Source of the DNA: JARKQH01 sp964631605
Lineage (GTDB): Bacteria; Verrucomicrobiota; Verrucomicrobiia; Limisphaerales; UBA8199
NCBI GenBank assembly: GCA_964631605.1
Contig: CAZVYG010000009.1
Span: 30,962-94,961 of the forward strand
Direction of reading: 5' to 3'
Length of the DNA stretch: 64,000 nt
Shown here: positions 53,904-62,431 of the stretch, one piece after another
Layout of the letters: each line of letters starts with the position of its first letter
How positions within the stretch are numbered: position 1 is the stretch's first letter
Translations under genes and position numbers: made by a program
The notes under the pieces: model-generated
What the model was told of the DNA's origin: nothing
Seen by the model: the letters and a program-made list of their open reading frames with translations, nothing else
Databases searched by the model: none

Positions 53904-55925
53904 ATGTTGATCTTCGACCAACTGAAAAAGAACGACCCCCAGCTTCGCGTGCTGGCAATCGTCGTCTTTGCGGGCCTGGCGATGCTGCTTGCAGGTCTCT
54001 GGTGGGTCCAAATCGTTTCCGCCCGTGATTACCAGGCCAACCTCCAGACCCAATCCTACCGCACCATCCGCATTCCGGCCGTCCGTGGAAAAATCCTCGA
54101 TCGCAATGGCGTTCCCCTGGCGGAAAATCGCCCGGCCTACAACCTGAACCTTTACCTCGAAGAGTTGCGGCCGTTGGCCGATGAGGTTTATTCCGGGCAC
54201 CTGGCCCGGCTCCGGGCGGCGCGACAGGCCGAAATGCAGGCCGCGGAACAGCGCCTCCGCCGTCCCTTGACGCGGGCTGAAAAGCGCCAATTCGCCATCA
54301 CCACCCAGGACCGCAACCAAATCCGGCAGCAGGCCCGGTACCTGGTGGCCAGCAACATTGTCTGGCAAACGGGCGCCCGGCTCGGCCAGCCGCTGGCGCT
54401 GGACCCGGAGAGTCTCAAACGCCATTACGAGACCCGCCTTGCCCTGCCTTATCCCGTGCTGCAAAACCTGGCTCCGGAGCAGGTGGCCCGGTTCCACGAA
54501 CAGGCCGGCCTCGTCGGGGTGGATATCGAAATGCAGTCCAGCCGCGTTTATCCGCATCAGACCTGCGCCGCGCACGTCCTGGGCTATCTCCGGCGTGACG
54601 ACAGTTCCGCCGTCGGCGAAGACGCCTCGTTCTCCTACCGCCTGCCCGATTATCGCGGATTGGTCGGAGTCGAAGCCGGCTGCGACGAGCAGCTCCGCGG
54701 TCGCGCGGGAGCCAAGTCCGTGCTCGTGAACAACCTCGGATACCGCCACACCGAAAACATCTGGAGCCCGGCTGAACCGGGGAACAACGTGACTCTCACC
54801 CTCGATGTGCAGCTTCAACAGGCGGTGGAACGGGCGTTGCCGGTCATGGGGCCCGCCACCCGCGGCGCGGCAGTGGTGATGGACGTGCATTCGGGCGACC
54901 TGCTCGCGCTGGCATCCATCCCGGCTTACAATCCCAACTCCTTCGCGCAGGGATTCGCCCCGGGGGAACTGGAGCGGCTGAATGACCCCAAATTGCGCCC
55001 GCAAATCAACCGCGCCACGCAGGAGAATTACGCCCCGGGCTCCATTTTCAAAACCCTCATTGGTCTGGCCGCCCTCGAGGCGGGCTTGAACCCGGACGCC
55101 CTCTACACCGTCCCCCCCGATCCGCAATACCCCCACCACGGCTGCATTTATGTGGGACGTCGCAAGATTGTGGACCTCGCCGAGCCCGGCCCGTACGATT
55201 TCCGGCGGGCGCTCCTTCGGTCCAGCAACGCCTATTTCGTCACCAACGGCTTGCGCGCGGGAATGGAAAACATCGTACGGCTTGCCGAACAATTTCATCT
55301 GGGCGAGCGCGCCGGCCTGCCGACCCGCCAGGAAGCGCCCGGCATTTTCCCCACCCTCAAGCAGGTGCGTTCCGGCTGGACCGATGGCGACACCGCCAAC
55401 ATCTGCATGGGCCAGGGGCGCATGGCGGTGACCCCGCTGCAAATGACCGTGATGGTTGCCGCCATCGCCAATGGCGGCAAAGTGCTTTGGCCGCGCCTCA
55501 TCCACAGCGTCGAGCCGATGGAACCGATTCCCGGCCACCCCGCAACGGTCTTCCCCTCCGGCCGCGTCCGCAGCCATTTGACCGTCCGGCCCGAGAACCT
55601 GCGAATCCTCCGCGAGGCCATGCTGGCGGACGTGGAAGACCCCGCCGGGACCGGCCGCGCGGCGGCGGTCCCCGGCCTGCGGATTTGCGGCAAGACCGGC
55701 ACGGCGCAGGTGACCGACGAACGGAATCACGTCGTGGACCACACCACCTGGTTTGCCGCGTTCGCGCCGTACGAAAACCCGCGATATGCGGTGGTGGTCA
55801 TGATCGAAAGCGGCGGCTCGGGCGGGGCGACCTGCGCGCCCATCGCGCGGAACATTTTCCTCGCCTTGCAGGAACGCGAGCGCGCGCAAAACACGGTGGC
55901 GACCGTCGCCTCCCAGAGCCCGTAA
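53904..55925 (+). CDS. mrdA: Penicillin-binding protein 2 (elongation transpeptidase)
   Basis: The 673-residue class B PBP starts at ATG 53904; the frame open upstream overlaps mreD and is not PBP-like. It has one N-terminal membrane helix, a dimerisation/pedestal domain (VRGKILDRNGVPLAENRPAY) and the transpeptidase domain. The active Ser380 is in GSIFK (SxxK), SSN follows as the SxN motif, and Lys597 is in CGKTGTAQ (KTG). It cross-links side-wall peptidoglycan together with RodA. It lies 16 bases after mreD and 7 bases before rodA. Confidence 0.94.
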   Translation: MLIFDQLKKNDPQLRVLAIVVFAGLAMLLAGLWWVQIVSARDYQANLQTQSYRTIRIPAVRGKILDRNGVPLAENRPAYNLNLYLEELRPLADEVYSGHLARLRAARQAEMQAAEQRLRRPLTRAEKRQFAITTQDRNQIRQQARYLVASNIVWQTGARLGQPLALDPESLKRHYETRLALPYPVLQNLAPEQVARFHEQAGLVGVDIEMQSSRVYPHQTCAAHVLGYLRRDDSSAVGEDASFSYRLPDYRGLVGVEAGCDEQLRGRAGAKSVLVNNLGYRHTENIWSPAEPGNNVTLTLDVQLQQAVERALPVMGPATRGAAVVMDVHSGDLLALASIPAYNPNSFAQGFAPGELERLNDPKLRPQINRATQENYAPGSIFKTLIGLAALEAGLNPDALYTVPPDPQYPHHGCIYVGRRKIVDLAEPGPYDFRRALLRSSNAYFVTNGLRAGMENIVRLAEQFHLGERAGLPTRQEAPGIFPTLKQVRSGWTDGDTANICMGQGRMAVTPLQMTVMVAAIANGGKVLWPRLIHSVEPMEPIPGHPATVFPSGRVRSHLTVRPENLRILREAMLADVEDPAGTGRAAAVPGLRICGKTGTAQVTDERNHVVDHTTWFAAFAPYENPRYAVVVMIESGGSGGATCAPIARNIFLALQERERAQNTVATVASQSP

Positions 55926-55932
55926 ACCAGCC

Positions 55933-57144
55933 ATGTTCGAAGCAGTTCTTAACGAAAGACAGGCGCGAGTGGACCGGGTCCAGGTGGCGGCCTTGGCCGG
56001 CTTGATGCTGCTGGGGGCCGCGTTTGTTTACAGCGCGACCATGGTGACCGAAGCCGCCCGCACCGCGCCATTCTATGAACAGAGCTGGGTGCGCCAGGTG
56101 GTCTGGTATGGTATTGGCATCGGCGCGGCGATCGGCGTGTGCTTCGTGGATTACCGGATGCTGGCCCGGTGGTCGCTGGTAATCTATTGGGCGGCCCTGC
56201 TGCTTTTGGTCGCGGTCCTCATCCCCGGCATCGGCTCGATGCGGTATGGGGCGCGGCGCTGGATTGACTTCGGCGTTTTTCAGTTCCAGCCTTCCGAATT
56301 CGCCAAGCTGGCCTTTATCCTCGCCCTGGCGCATTTCCTCAGCCGCCCGGCCGACGAACTGCGGCAGCCGTGGAATTTCTGGAAGGCCATCGGGATGACC
56401 CTGCTGCCCTTTGTGCTGATCATGAAGGAGCCCGATCTTGGCTCGGCGCTGGTGTTGTTGCCCGCCGCCCTGGCGATGCTGTACGTGGCCGGCGTGCCCA
56501 AACGGTTTCTGCTGCGGCTGGTGGGGGCGGTGGCCGTGCTGGGGGCGCTGTTCCTGGTGGACATCCTCTTTGCGCCGCCCCACTGGCAGATCAAGCTCGA
56601 GGATTATCAGCGGCGCCGGCTGCTGGTTTACTTCGGGACGGAATACGCGCCGCCGCCGGGCGCGACCCAGGCGGAGATCGAACGGCTGCGCAAACAGCAA
56701 TTCGACGATTCGCACAATGTGCGGCAGGCGCTGATCTCGGTGGGGTCCGGCGGCCTGACTGGAAAAGGCTGGCGCCAGGGCACGCAGAACGCCCTGGGAT
56801 ACCTGCCCCGCGCCGTGGCCCACAACGACTTCATCTTCTCGGTCATCGCCGAGGAGATGGGGTTTGTCGGCAGCGTGATGGTGTTGGTGCTGTACGGGGC
56901 GGTTTTGTTCACCGGCATTCGGATTGCCGGCCAGGCGCGCGACCGCCTGGGACGAGTGCTGGCCGCGGGGGTGGTTGCCCTGCTGTTCAGCCACGTGTTT
57001 ATCAACCTTGGGATGAATATCCGCATCATGCCGGTGACGGGCGTGCCGCTGCCGCTGCTATCCTACGGCGGCTCCTCGGTGCTCAGCTCGTTGATCGCCA
57101 TCGGCTTGTTGCAGAACGTGAATCTGTATCGAAAAAACTACTGA
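55933..57144 (+). CDS. rodA: SEDS peptidoglycan polymerase RodA
   Basis: This 403-residue integral membrane protein has about 10 helices. SEDS signatures include QPSEFAKLAFILALAHFLS, KEPDLGSALVLLPAALAMLY and the catalytic-Asp segment NDFIFSVIAEEMGFVG. The last part, MPVTGVPLPLLSYGGSSVLS, is the conserved periplasmic-loop motif. RodA polymerises lipid II with PBP2 as its partner. It ends 4 bases ahead of the RNase gene. Confidence 0.95.
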   Translation: MFEAVLNERQARVDRVQVAALAGLMLLGAAFVYSATMVTEAARTAPFYEQSWVRQVVWYGIGIGAAIGVCFVDYRMLARWSLVIYWAALLLLVAVLIPGIGSMRYGARRWIDFGVFQFQPSEFAKLAFILALAHFLSRPADELRQPWNFWKAIGMTLLPFVLIMKEPDLGSALVLLPAALAMLYVAGVPKRFLLRLVGAVAVLGALFLVDILFAPPHWQIKLEDYQRRRLLVYFGTEYAPPPGATQAEIERLRKQQFDDSHNVRQALISVGSGGLTGKGWRQGTQNALGYLPRAVAHNDFIFSVIAEEMGFVGSVMVLVLYGAVLFTGIRIAGQARDRLGRVLAAGVVALLFSHVFINLGMNIRIMPVTGVPLPLLSYGGSSVLSSLIAIGLLQNVNLYRKNY

Positions 57145-57148
57145 ATTT

Positions 57149-59113
57149 ATGAGTGACAAAAACTTCTCCCGCCGCCGCCGCGGCATGCGCTTCCGTCCCT
57201 CGGGCGGTTTGGGTCATGTCCAACCGCGTCCGGACCGGGACGCCTCCCAGGCTCGCGCCGCCGTCCTCGGCGAGCAAAGCGGGCCGGAACCCGTCTATGA
57301 ACGCCGCCACGCTCACGAGATCGAGCGGGCCGAAAACATCGCCGCCGGCCTGCCGCCGGAGGGCGAGCCGGCCGCCGCCCAGGCCGCGGCAGGCCCCAGC
57401 AAGAAGGATTTCCGGGAACCGCACCTCGGCACGCCGGCGGTGGTCACCGAGGAGAAGCCCTTCGAGCCCGTGCCCGTTCGCGAGCAGCCCAAGGGCATCG
57501 TGGAGAGCATCCGCGCCGTGGCCACCACCCTTGTCAAGAAGGTCCAGCGGCTGATCAAACCGGTCAAACGCATCCACAAGGAGGTGATCATCAACGCCGA
57601 GAGCCTCGAAACCCGCGTGGCGGTGCTCGAGGAAGGCCGCCTCGAGGAGTTCAACATCGAGCGGACCACCGAGGAGCGCCTGGTGGGCAGCATCTTCAAG
57701 GGCAAAGTCCGCAACCTCGAGGACGGCTTGAAAGCCGCCTTCGTGGACATCGGCTTCGAGAAAAACGCCTTCCTGCACTATTGGGACATCGTTCCCAGCG
57801 GCTTCGACAGCGGGGTTGAAATCGTCGAGCGCGAAGGCCGGCGCCGCGACAAGCCCAAGATCACCCAAAAAGACATCCCGCGCGTCTATCCGCCGGGCAG
57901 CGAAATCATCGTGCAGGTGACCAAAGGCCCCATCGGCACCAAAGGTCCCCGTGTCACCACCAACCTGGTCCTCCCGGGCCGGTACCTGGTCCTGCTCCCC
58001 AATTCGGATCAAAGCGGCATTTCCCGCAAAATCGAGAACCAGCAGGAACGCCAGCGGCTGAAAAAGATTCTGCGCGAGCTGGCCATCCCCGACGGGATGG
58101 GCGTGATTATGCGCACCGTGGGCGAAGGGCAGCAAAAGCGTTATTTTGTTCGCGACCTGGCGCTTCTGCTCGAGGAATGGAGCCAGGTGCAGGAACGCAT
58201 CAAACAGCAGCCGCCCTGCACCTGCGTGTTCCAGGAGCCCGACCTCATCGAGCGCACCGTCCGCGACTTTCTCACCGAGGATGTCGAGCGCATTGTGGTG
58301 GACAACCCCAAAGCCTACGACCGGATGCGCGAGATGATCGCGCGCATCTCGAAACGGTCCGCCAACAAGGTGAAGCTCTACACCGATGCCCAGCCGGTGT
58401 TCGACCGCTTCAACATCACCCGCCAGCTCGAAAACGCCTTCTCCCGCCAGGTCCACCTCAAGAGCGGCGGGTATCTCGTGGTGGATGAAACCGAGGCCCT
58501 GGTCGCCATAGACGTCAACACCGGCCGCCACAAGGGCGGCAAGGACCAGGAAAGCGCCATCGTCAAGGTCAACCTCGAGGCGGCCGACGAAATCGCCCGG
58601 CAACTGCGTCTGCGCAACATGGGCGGCTTGATCGTGCTGGATTTCATTGACATGAAATCCCGGCGCGACCAGCAGCAGGTGTACCAGCGCATGAAGGAAA
58701 GCCTCCGGCGCGACAAGGCCAAGACCCATGTCCTGCCCATTTCCCAACTGGGCCTGATGGAAATGACCCGCCAGCGGCATTCCGAAAGCGTGCACGCCGC
58801 CGTGTATGATGACTGCCCCTATTGCAAAGGCCGGGGCAAGGTCAAGAGCGCCCTGAGCATGAGTGTTGAAATCCAGCGCAAGCTGGCCGAAATCCTCCGC
58901 AAACGCCCGCGCGATGAGTCCGACTTCCAACTCCGCATCGTGGTCCACCCCAGCGTCCTGGAGCGGCTGCGCACCGAAGACGAGAAACACCTCATCGAAA
59001 TCGAAAAACGGTATTTCGGAAAACTCTCCTTCCGCGCCGACCCGATGCTGCACGCGGAGCAGTTCAAAATCGTCAATGTGGCGAACAACGAGGAACTTGC
59101 CAGCGCCCCCTGA
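57149..59113 (+). CDS. rng: Ribonuclease E/G family protein
   Basis: The 654-residue endoribonuclease has an extra basic and acidic N-terminal part of about 145 residues. An S1-type RNA-binding domain follows (VGSIFKGKVRNLEDGLKAAF, VDIGFEKNAFLH). Catalytic Asp455 (VAIDVNTG) and Asp498 (LIVLDFIDM) are 43 residues apart, as are Asp303 and Asp346 in E. coli RNase E. The zinc-link cysteines are in DDCPYCKGRG. It lacks the long C-terminal scaffold of RNase E, so it is closer to RNase G. It processes rRNA and mRNA. In the shape operon it mirrors the mre-rng link of E. coli. Confidence 0.93.
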   Translation: MSDKNFSRRRRGMRFRPSGGLGHVQPRPDRDASQARAAVLGEQSGPEPVYERRHAHEIERAENIAAGLPPEGEPAAAQAAAGPSKKDFREPHLGTPAVVTEEKPFEPVPVREQPKGIVESIRAVATTLVKKVQRLIKPVKRIHKEVIINAESLETRVAVLEEGRLEEFNIERTTEERLVGSIFKGKVRNLEDGLKAAFVDIGFEKNAFLHYWDIVPSGFDSGVEIVEREGRRRDKPKITQKDIPRVYPPGSEIIVQVTKGPIGTKGPRVTTNLVLPGRYLVLLPNSDQSGISRKIENQQERQRLKKILRELAIPDGMGVIMRTVGEGQQKRYFVRDLALLLEEWSQVQERIKQQPPCTCVFQEPDLIERTVRDFLTEDVERIVVDNPKAYDRMREMIARISKRSANKVKLYTDAQPVFDRFNITRQLENAFSRQVHLKSGGYLVVDETEALVAIDVNTGRHKGGKDQESAIVKVNLEAADEIARQLRLRNMGGLIVLDFIDMKSRRDQQQVYQRMKESLRRDKAKTHVLPISQLGLMEMTRQRHSESVHAAVYDDCPYCKGRGKVKSALSMSVEIQRKLAEILRKRPRDESDFQLRIVVHPSVLERLRTEDEKHLIEIEKRYFGKLSFRADPMLHAEQFKIVNVANNEELASAP

Positions 59114-59351
59114 CGGGCGCTGGGGCGGCTTTCGCCGATGACGCGCCGCGGGACGGTGGGGCGCCCCCCGCCGTCCGTTCAACTTTTCAACCCCAACGCG
59201 CCGCGAATCTGGAAAGGACGGTCCCCTCGCAGCGAGGAGTGGTTTAGGACCCAAACTCGAGCCTCGCCCCGGGTTCGTGTGGAAGCTGTCCTCGGCTCAG
59301 ACGCCCCCCTGCCCCTGGGGTGAATACCCCACTGCGATGGGGGCGTTGCCC

Positions 59352-59382
59352 TTGACAAACGGGCGGTTATGCGTTTGATTAT
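59352..59382 (+). promoter_or_regulatory. Candidate promoter of a small transcript
   Basis: A perfect TTGACA (59352-59357) is followed, at 17 to 19 bases, by TTGATTAT, which offers a weak -10 (GATTAT at 59377-59382). It lies in the 494-base stretch between the RNase gene and the next clear gene. The part before it, 59114-59351, has nothing I recognise. Confidence 0.35.
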
Positions 59383-59394
59383 GCGCGGTTACAG

Positions 59395-59502
59395 ATGACA
59401 ACTACGTTTAACACTTGGCTGAGCGAGACGCGGGCCATTGGACACATGTCCAAATGCCAGCGCGTATCTTGCCGCCACGGCATCGTGGGAGGAATCTTGT
59501 AA
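59395..59502 (+). CDS. Possible 35-residue small protein in a short transcript
   Basis: An ATG at 59395 opens a 35-codon frame beginning MTTTFNTWLSETRAIGHMSK, including two Cys, and ending in TAA at 59500-59502. It lies between a TTGACA box and a strong terminator. No ribosome site is visible ahead of the ATG. A 16-base inverted repeat, TTGGACA-CA-TGTCCAA (59438-59453), lies inside it and suggests an alternative reading as a structured small RNA or a protein-binding site. I recognise no family. Confidence 0.2.
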   Translation: MTTTFNTWLSETRAIGHMSKCQRVSCRHGIVGGIL

Positions 59503-59522
59503 ACCCGGCAGCAGATTTCGAG

Positions 59523-59556
59523 AAACCCGCGATTGCCCGACAATCGCGGGTTTTTT
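59523..59556 (+). terminator. Strong rho-independent terminator
   Basis: A 13-bp perfect stem (AAACCCGCGATTG / CAATCGCGGGTTT) with a 5-base loop runs into TTTTTTG. It is 410 bases beyond the RNase gene stop and 50 bases ahead of the next gene, so it most likely ends a separate short transcript or the long mre-rng message. Confidence 0.9.
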
Positions 59557-59607
59557 GTTAACCCGGCCGGCCCTGGTGGCTGGCCCAAACGCAGGAAAGA
59601 AAAAAGT

Positions 59608-59952
59608 ATGAGTGCAAAACCATTAAAAGTGCAGACCCGGTTCGGACCGGAGACACGGTTCGAAGTACAGCCGCTGACGGCCGCCTCCTTCCGGACGGTC
59701 CTGGAAAACCGCTTCGAGCGCCTTAAAGCGCGGCTGCTCGAGCGGGAATTGGACGAAGTCTGGGAGCGGAACCCGGCTTACAGCAGCGCGGTCCGCCGTG
59801 CGGCCAACGAGGCGGCGGCATTGGCCTGGACCACACCCTATCCGTTGCTGGTGTTCCCCGTCTTGTTCGAGGAAAAAGCCCAGTTGGCCCGGTTCCAGGC
59901 TGAGCGCCAGGAGCAGGTGTGGCAACGCAGCCGGGAGCTCCTGGCCGTATGA
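59608..59952 (+). CDS. Small hypothetical protein
   Basis: The 114-residue soluble protein is mostly helical. It begins SAKPLKVQTRFGPETRFEVQ and contains VLENRFERLKARLLERELDE and a Gln/Arg-rich C-terminal helix. GGAAAG lies about 10 bases ahead of the ATG, which supports this start. No family is recognised. The codon choice looks like its neighbours and the frame is free of odd features, so I consider it a real gene. From 59953 to 60068 I see nothing. Confidence 0.6.
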   Translation: MSAKPLKVQTRFGPETRFEVQPLTAASFRTVLENRFERLKARLLERELDEVWERNPAYSSAVRRAANEAAALAWTTPYPLLVFPVLFEEKAQLARFQAERQEQVWQRSRELLAV

Positions 59953-60068
59953 TCCCGCTGCGTAACAACCGCTCCGCCTGTCCCACGCGAGGCCGCTTCC
60001 GCGAGTCCGCCCCCAGGGCCTGACTCGCGCAAACGGCCTCGCGCCCATGCCCCGGAACCTGCCCGGCC

Positions 60069-60491
60069 TCAAGCCAGGCCCCCCTCGGGGCTCGCTTTGT
60101 GCCCGGCGGATGCCGGCCAGTATTTGCCCTTTGCGGGAATTACGAACCGCACGCCGCCCCTTGGATCCGGAACATCCCCCGTGTAGCGCGGGATGACATG
60201 GATATGTGCGTGAGCGACAGTTTGGCCTGCGGCCTCGCCAACATTGACCCCAATGTTGTACCCGGCGGGATGAAAATCCGAATCCAGGCGGAAGAGGGCT
60301 TGGGCGAGCAAGTCAAGCGCCACCTTTTGCTCATCCAAAGGCAGGGTTAAGAAGTTCGGTTCGTGACGAAACGGGACGAGAAGGAGGTGGCCCTGGCTCA
60401 CGGGATAGCGGTCCCAGCGGGCGTACCACAGTTCATTGCGGAGCACGATTTCGCTGTTGCTTGGCGAGCAGAATGGGCAGGCCGGGGACAT
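60069..60491 (-). CDS. HIT family hydrolase
   Basis: The 140-residue protein has the histidine-triad motif HAHIHVIPR (His94, His96, His98), preceded by NVGEAAGQTVAHAH. An N-terminal CPFC pair may bind zinc. HIT proteins hydrolyse nucleotidyl-phosphate or phosphoramidate bonds, such as AMP-lysine, Ap4A or adenylated nucleotides. The start (ATG 60491, MSPACPFCSP) was chosen because it begins just after the stop of the HNH-S24 gene (60496), 4 bases away, so the two are probably one transcript. Confidence 0.88.
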   Translation of the reverse strand: MSPACPFCSPSNSEIVLRNELWYARWDRYPVSQGHLLLVPFRHEPNFLTLPLDEQKVALDLLAQALFRLDSDFHPAGYNIGVNVGEAAGQTVAHAHIHVIPRYTGDVPDPRGGVRFVIPAKGKYWPASAGHKASPEGGLA

Positions 60492-60495
60492 TGGG

Positions 60496-62208
60496 TTAAG
60501 GGGCAGGGATGTCGAGGCTCTGAACAAACTCCGCGATGACCTGCAAGTCTGCATCATCCTCGGGGGTGAATTCGAGAATCGGAAAACGCGCGCGATCCGG
60601 GTTGTCTGGAATGAGCCGGATGCGTTCGTGCCTCCAGCCTTCCCCGGTGATCACCTTTTGGCTCTGGTAACGCTTTACAGTGTATCCGCCACCGGTCTCG
60701 GGATCAGTATAATCACGCCGCTGCACCAGGAGAATTCGGTTCTGGCGGGTTCCGCCGACACCCGCACGGAAAATGCAATAGGCGCCGTCCTGAATCGTCG
60801 GTTCCATGGATTTGCCCACGACTTGAGTGACAAAAAACCCGGGGCCCAAGGGTTTTAGATAGCCGAGTTTTCTAACATTGACCCAACCTTGGGGGTCGGG
60901 CTCGTAGCCCTGCTTGAAGCCGCCTGCGGCAACAGCCAGCGAGTAGTAGGGAAGATGGTCGGACGACGGCGCCTCGGCGGCATCGGATGGAAACTGCTCG
61001 ATGACAATCCTGGAGGAAGGCGAGAGCAGTCTCTGAAAACGGTCGCCGACGGGCGAGCCGAGCGCGATTCTCCCGGCCCGCTCCGGCAAGACGATGAGCG
61101 AGGGGAATCTCCAACCGGTTTGAAAACCTTGGTTAGCCGCGATTTGAGCCTGCGGGACCATTACATCGCGATACTTAGCCCGCAGGCCGTCTTCAGCCAG
61201 AGCAACCAGTTCTGGAAGATCCACTTTGAAGGTTTCGGTGTAGTCCTCAAGCAGCCTCGGCCTCGTTTTAGCCATCTCAATTGCTGCAGCATGCAGCGAG
61301 ACGAGCCGGGGGAGGTAAGTGTCCAAATCCGGTAGGGCATTTCCCTTCCGGCTGTTTGTAAGCGTGTCAACCGGGGCCAGATTCCACATCAGATCATGCG
61401 CGACGAAACTCCAGGGCAGAAAGTGGTCAATTGCGAACTTCCCAGTGAGGGACTGATCGGAATAGATGTCGCGAAACCGTTCCGCCTGGCCTGCTTTTTG
61501 AAAACCGTGGCGAACAAACTGCCAAAACTCCCGCGCCAAACTCAGGTCACGCTCCGTCGGGGCGGTCAGTTTATTGATGATACCCGGCACATTGGGATTC
61601 CGTGCTTGCAGGTATCGGGCGAAGTGGTACTCGGCGAACGCCTGGATGACACCCAGGTTGTCGAGCAGGAAGTGTCGCCAAGAAGGATTGAGATGGATAG
61701 CCTTCGCGCCGAACCAGTACGGAGTCGGTAGCGGCCCCTTCTGGCTGTCCTGTGCAAGTTGGGCAATGAGCCGATCCTTTTGCGCATCCTTGCCCCCGGC
61801 GAGGCGGTCCTTGAACCATGGCGAGAGAAAGCGCGTGGGCACGTATCTCTTGAGGCCGTCCAAACTCGCACGGGAGCAGGGTGAGTCGGCTACGTAGCGG
61901 CGGATTGCTTCCGGATCGGCATCTGGCGGCAGGAGCGCATCTGCCCCAATTCTGAGAACGATCTCCTGCAACTTGTCCCGCCCGCCGAGCGAGAGTCGGA
62001 AAAAGCAAACCGGGTGCCAGGCTACTGCTGCCATTTCGGTCATCAGGTCTGTGAGCGGCAGATTGCCGTCGCTTCGCCGACGGAGCAGCGCGAGGATTGC
62101 GAGAAACCAAACAAACTTGTACGAGGTGGCCGTATCGGTGAAGACCTGCCCGAGGTAAAAAGTCTTTTCGGGATAGCGCTTGGAAAGACCTTCGAGCAGG
62201 GTAGGCAT
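60496..62208 (-). CDS. HNH endonuclease fused to an S24 (LexA/UmuD-like) autoprotease domain
   Basis: The 570-residue protein has an unrecognised helical N-terminal part (1 to about 250; PTLLEGLSKRYPEKTFYLGQ). An HNH nuclease motif follows at 260-290: FAIDHFLPWSF, then WNLAPVDTLTNSRKGN (Asp261, His262, Asn276, Asn285, Lys288). A linker of about 130 residues leads to a C-terminal S24 peptidase domain: active Ser467 in VVGKSMEPTIQDG, active Lys512 in YTVKRYQ, and LPYYSLAVAAGGFKQG at 419-434, which aligns with the UmuD/LexA self-cleavage region. No helix-turn-helix is seen. Neighbours look more GC-rich by eye, suggesting later acquisition. A GGGG/AAGG ribosome site precedes the ATG. The function is unknown; a DNA-damage or phage-responsive nuclease is one inference. 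Confidence 0.8.
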   Translation of the reverse strand: MPTLLEGLSKRYPEKTFYLGQVFTDTATSYKFVWFLAILALLRRRSDGNLPLTDLMTEMAAVAWHPVCFFRLSLGGRDKLQEIVLRIGADALLPPDADPEAIRRYVADSPCSRASLDGLKRYVPTRFLSPWFKDRLAGGKDAQKDRLIAQLAQDSQKGPLPTPYWFGAKAIHLNPSWRHFLLDNLGVIQAFAEYHFARYLQARNPNVPGIINKLTAPTERDLSLAREFWQFVRHGFQKAGQAERFRDIYSDQSLTGKFAIDHFLPWSFVAHDLMWNLAPVDTLTNSRKGNALPDLDTYLPRLVSLHAAAIEMAKTRPRLLEDYTETFKVDLPELVALAEDGLRAKYRDVMVPQAQIAANQGFQTGWRFPSLIVLPERAGRIALGSPVGDRFQRLLSPSSRIVIEQFPSDAAEAPSSDHLPYYSLAVAAGGFKQGYEPDPQGWVNVRKLGYLKPLGPGFFVTQVVGKSMEPTIQDGAYCIFRAGVGGTRQNRILLVQRRDYTDPETGGGYTVKRYQSQKVITGEGWRHERIRLIPDNPDRARFPILEFTPEDDADLQVIAEFVQSLDIPAP

Positions 62209-62431
62209 CCTTATCCCCTCTGGCTACTGAGTGGCCGCCTGTGTTCCTGAGGTGCAGATGGCAGCAGAGACATTCACAAGTTATATCAACGTCCCATAAC
62301 AGGTGCCTTTGCCGAGCAACTTTAAGTGATCATACAGTGTTCGCTGACATTGGAAAACAAAAAAGCGCCGGCGAGTCCTTGCCGCCGACGCAGCAGATTG
62401 GCCTTGCCGGGCTTCCAAGCGCTGCTAAGTT

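Noticed and set aside
53769..59254. Two minus-strand frames of about 720 codons opposite mrdA and the RNase gene
   Set aside because: They are antisense shadows without domains; the plus-strand genes have full catalytic motifs.
62209..62431. Possible nuoA remnant ahead of nuoB
   Set aside because: I read all plus-strand frames and saw no membrane helices or NuoA C-terminal pattern.
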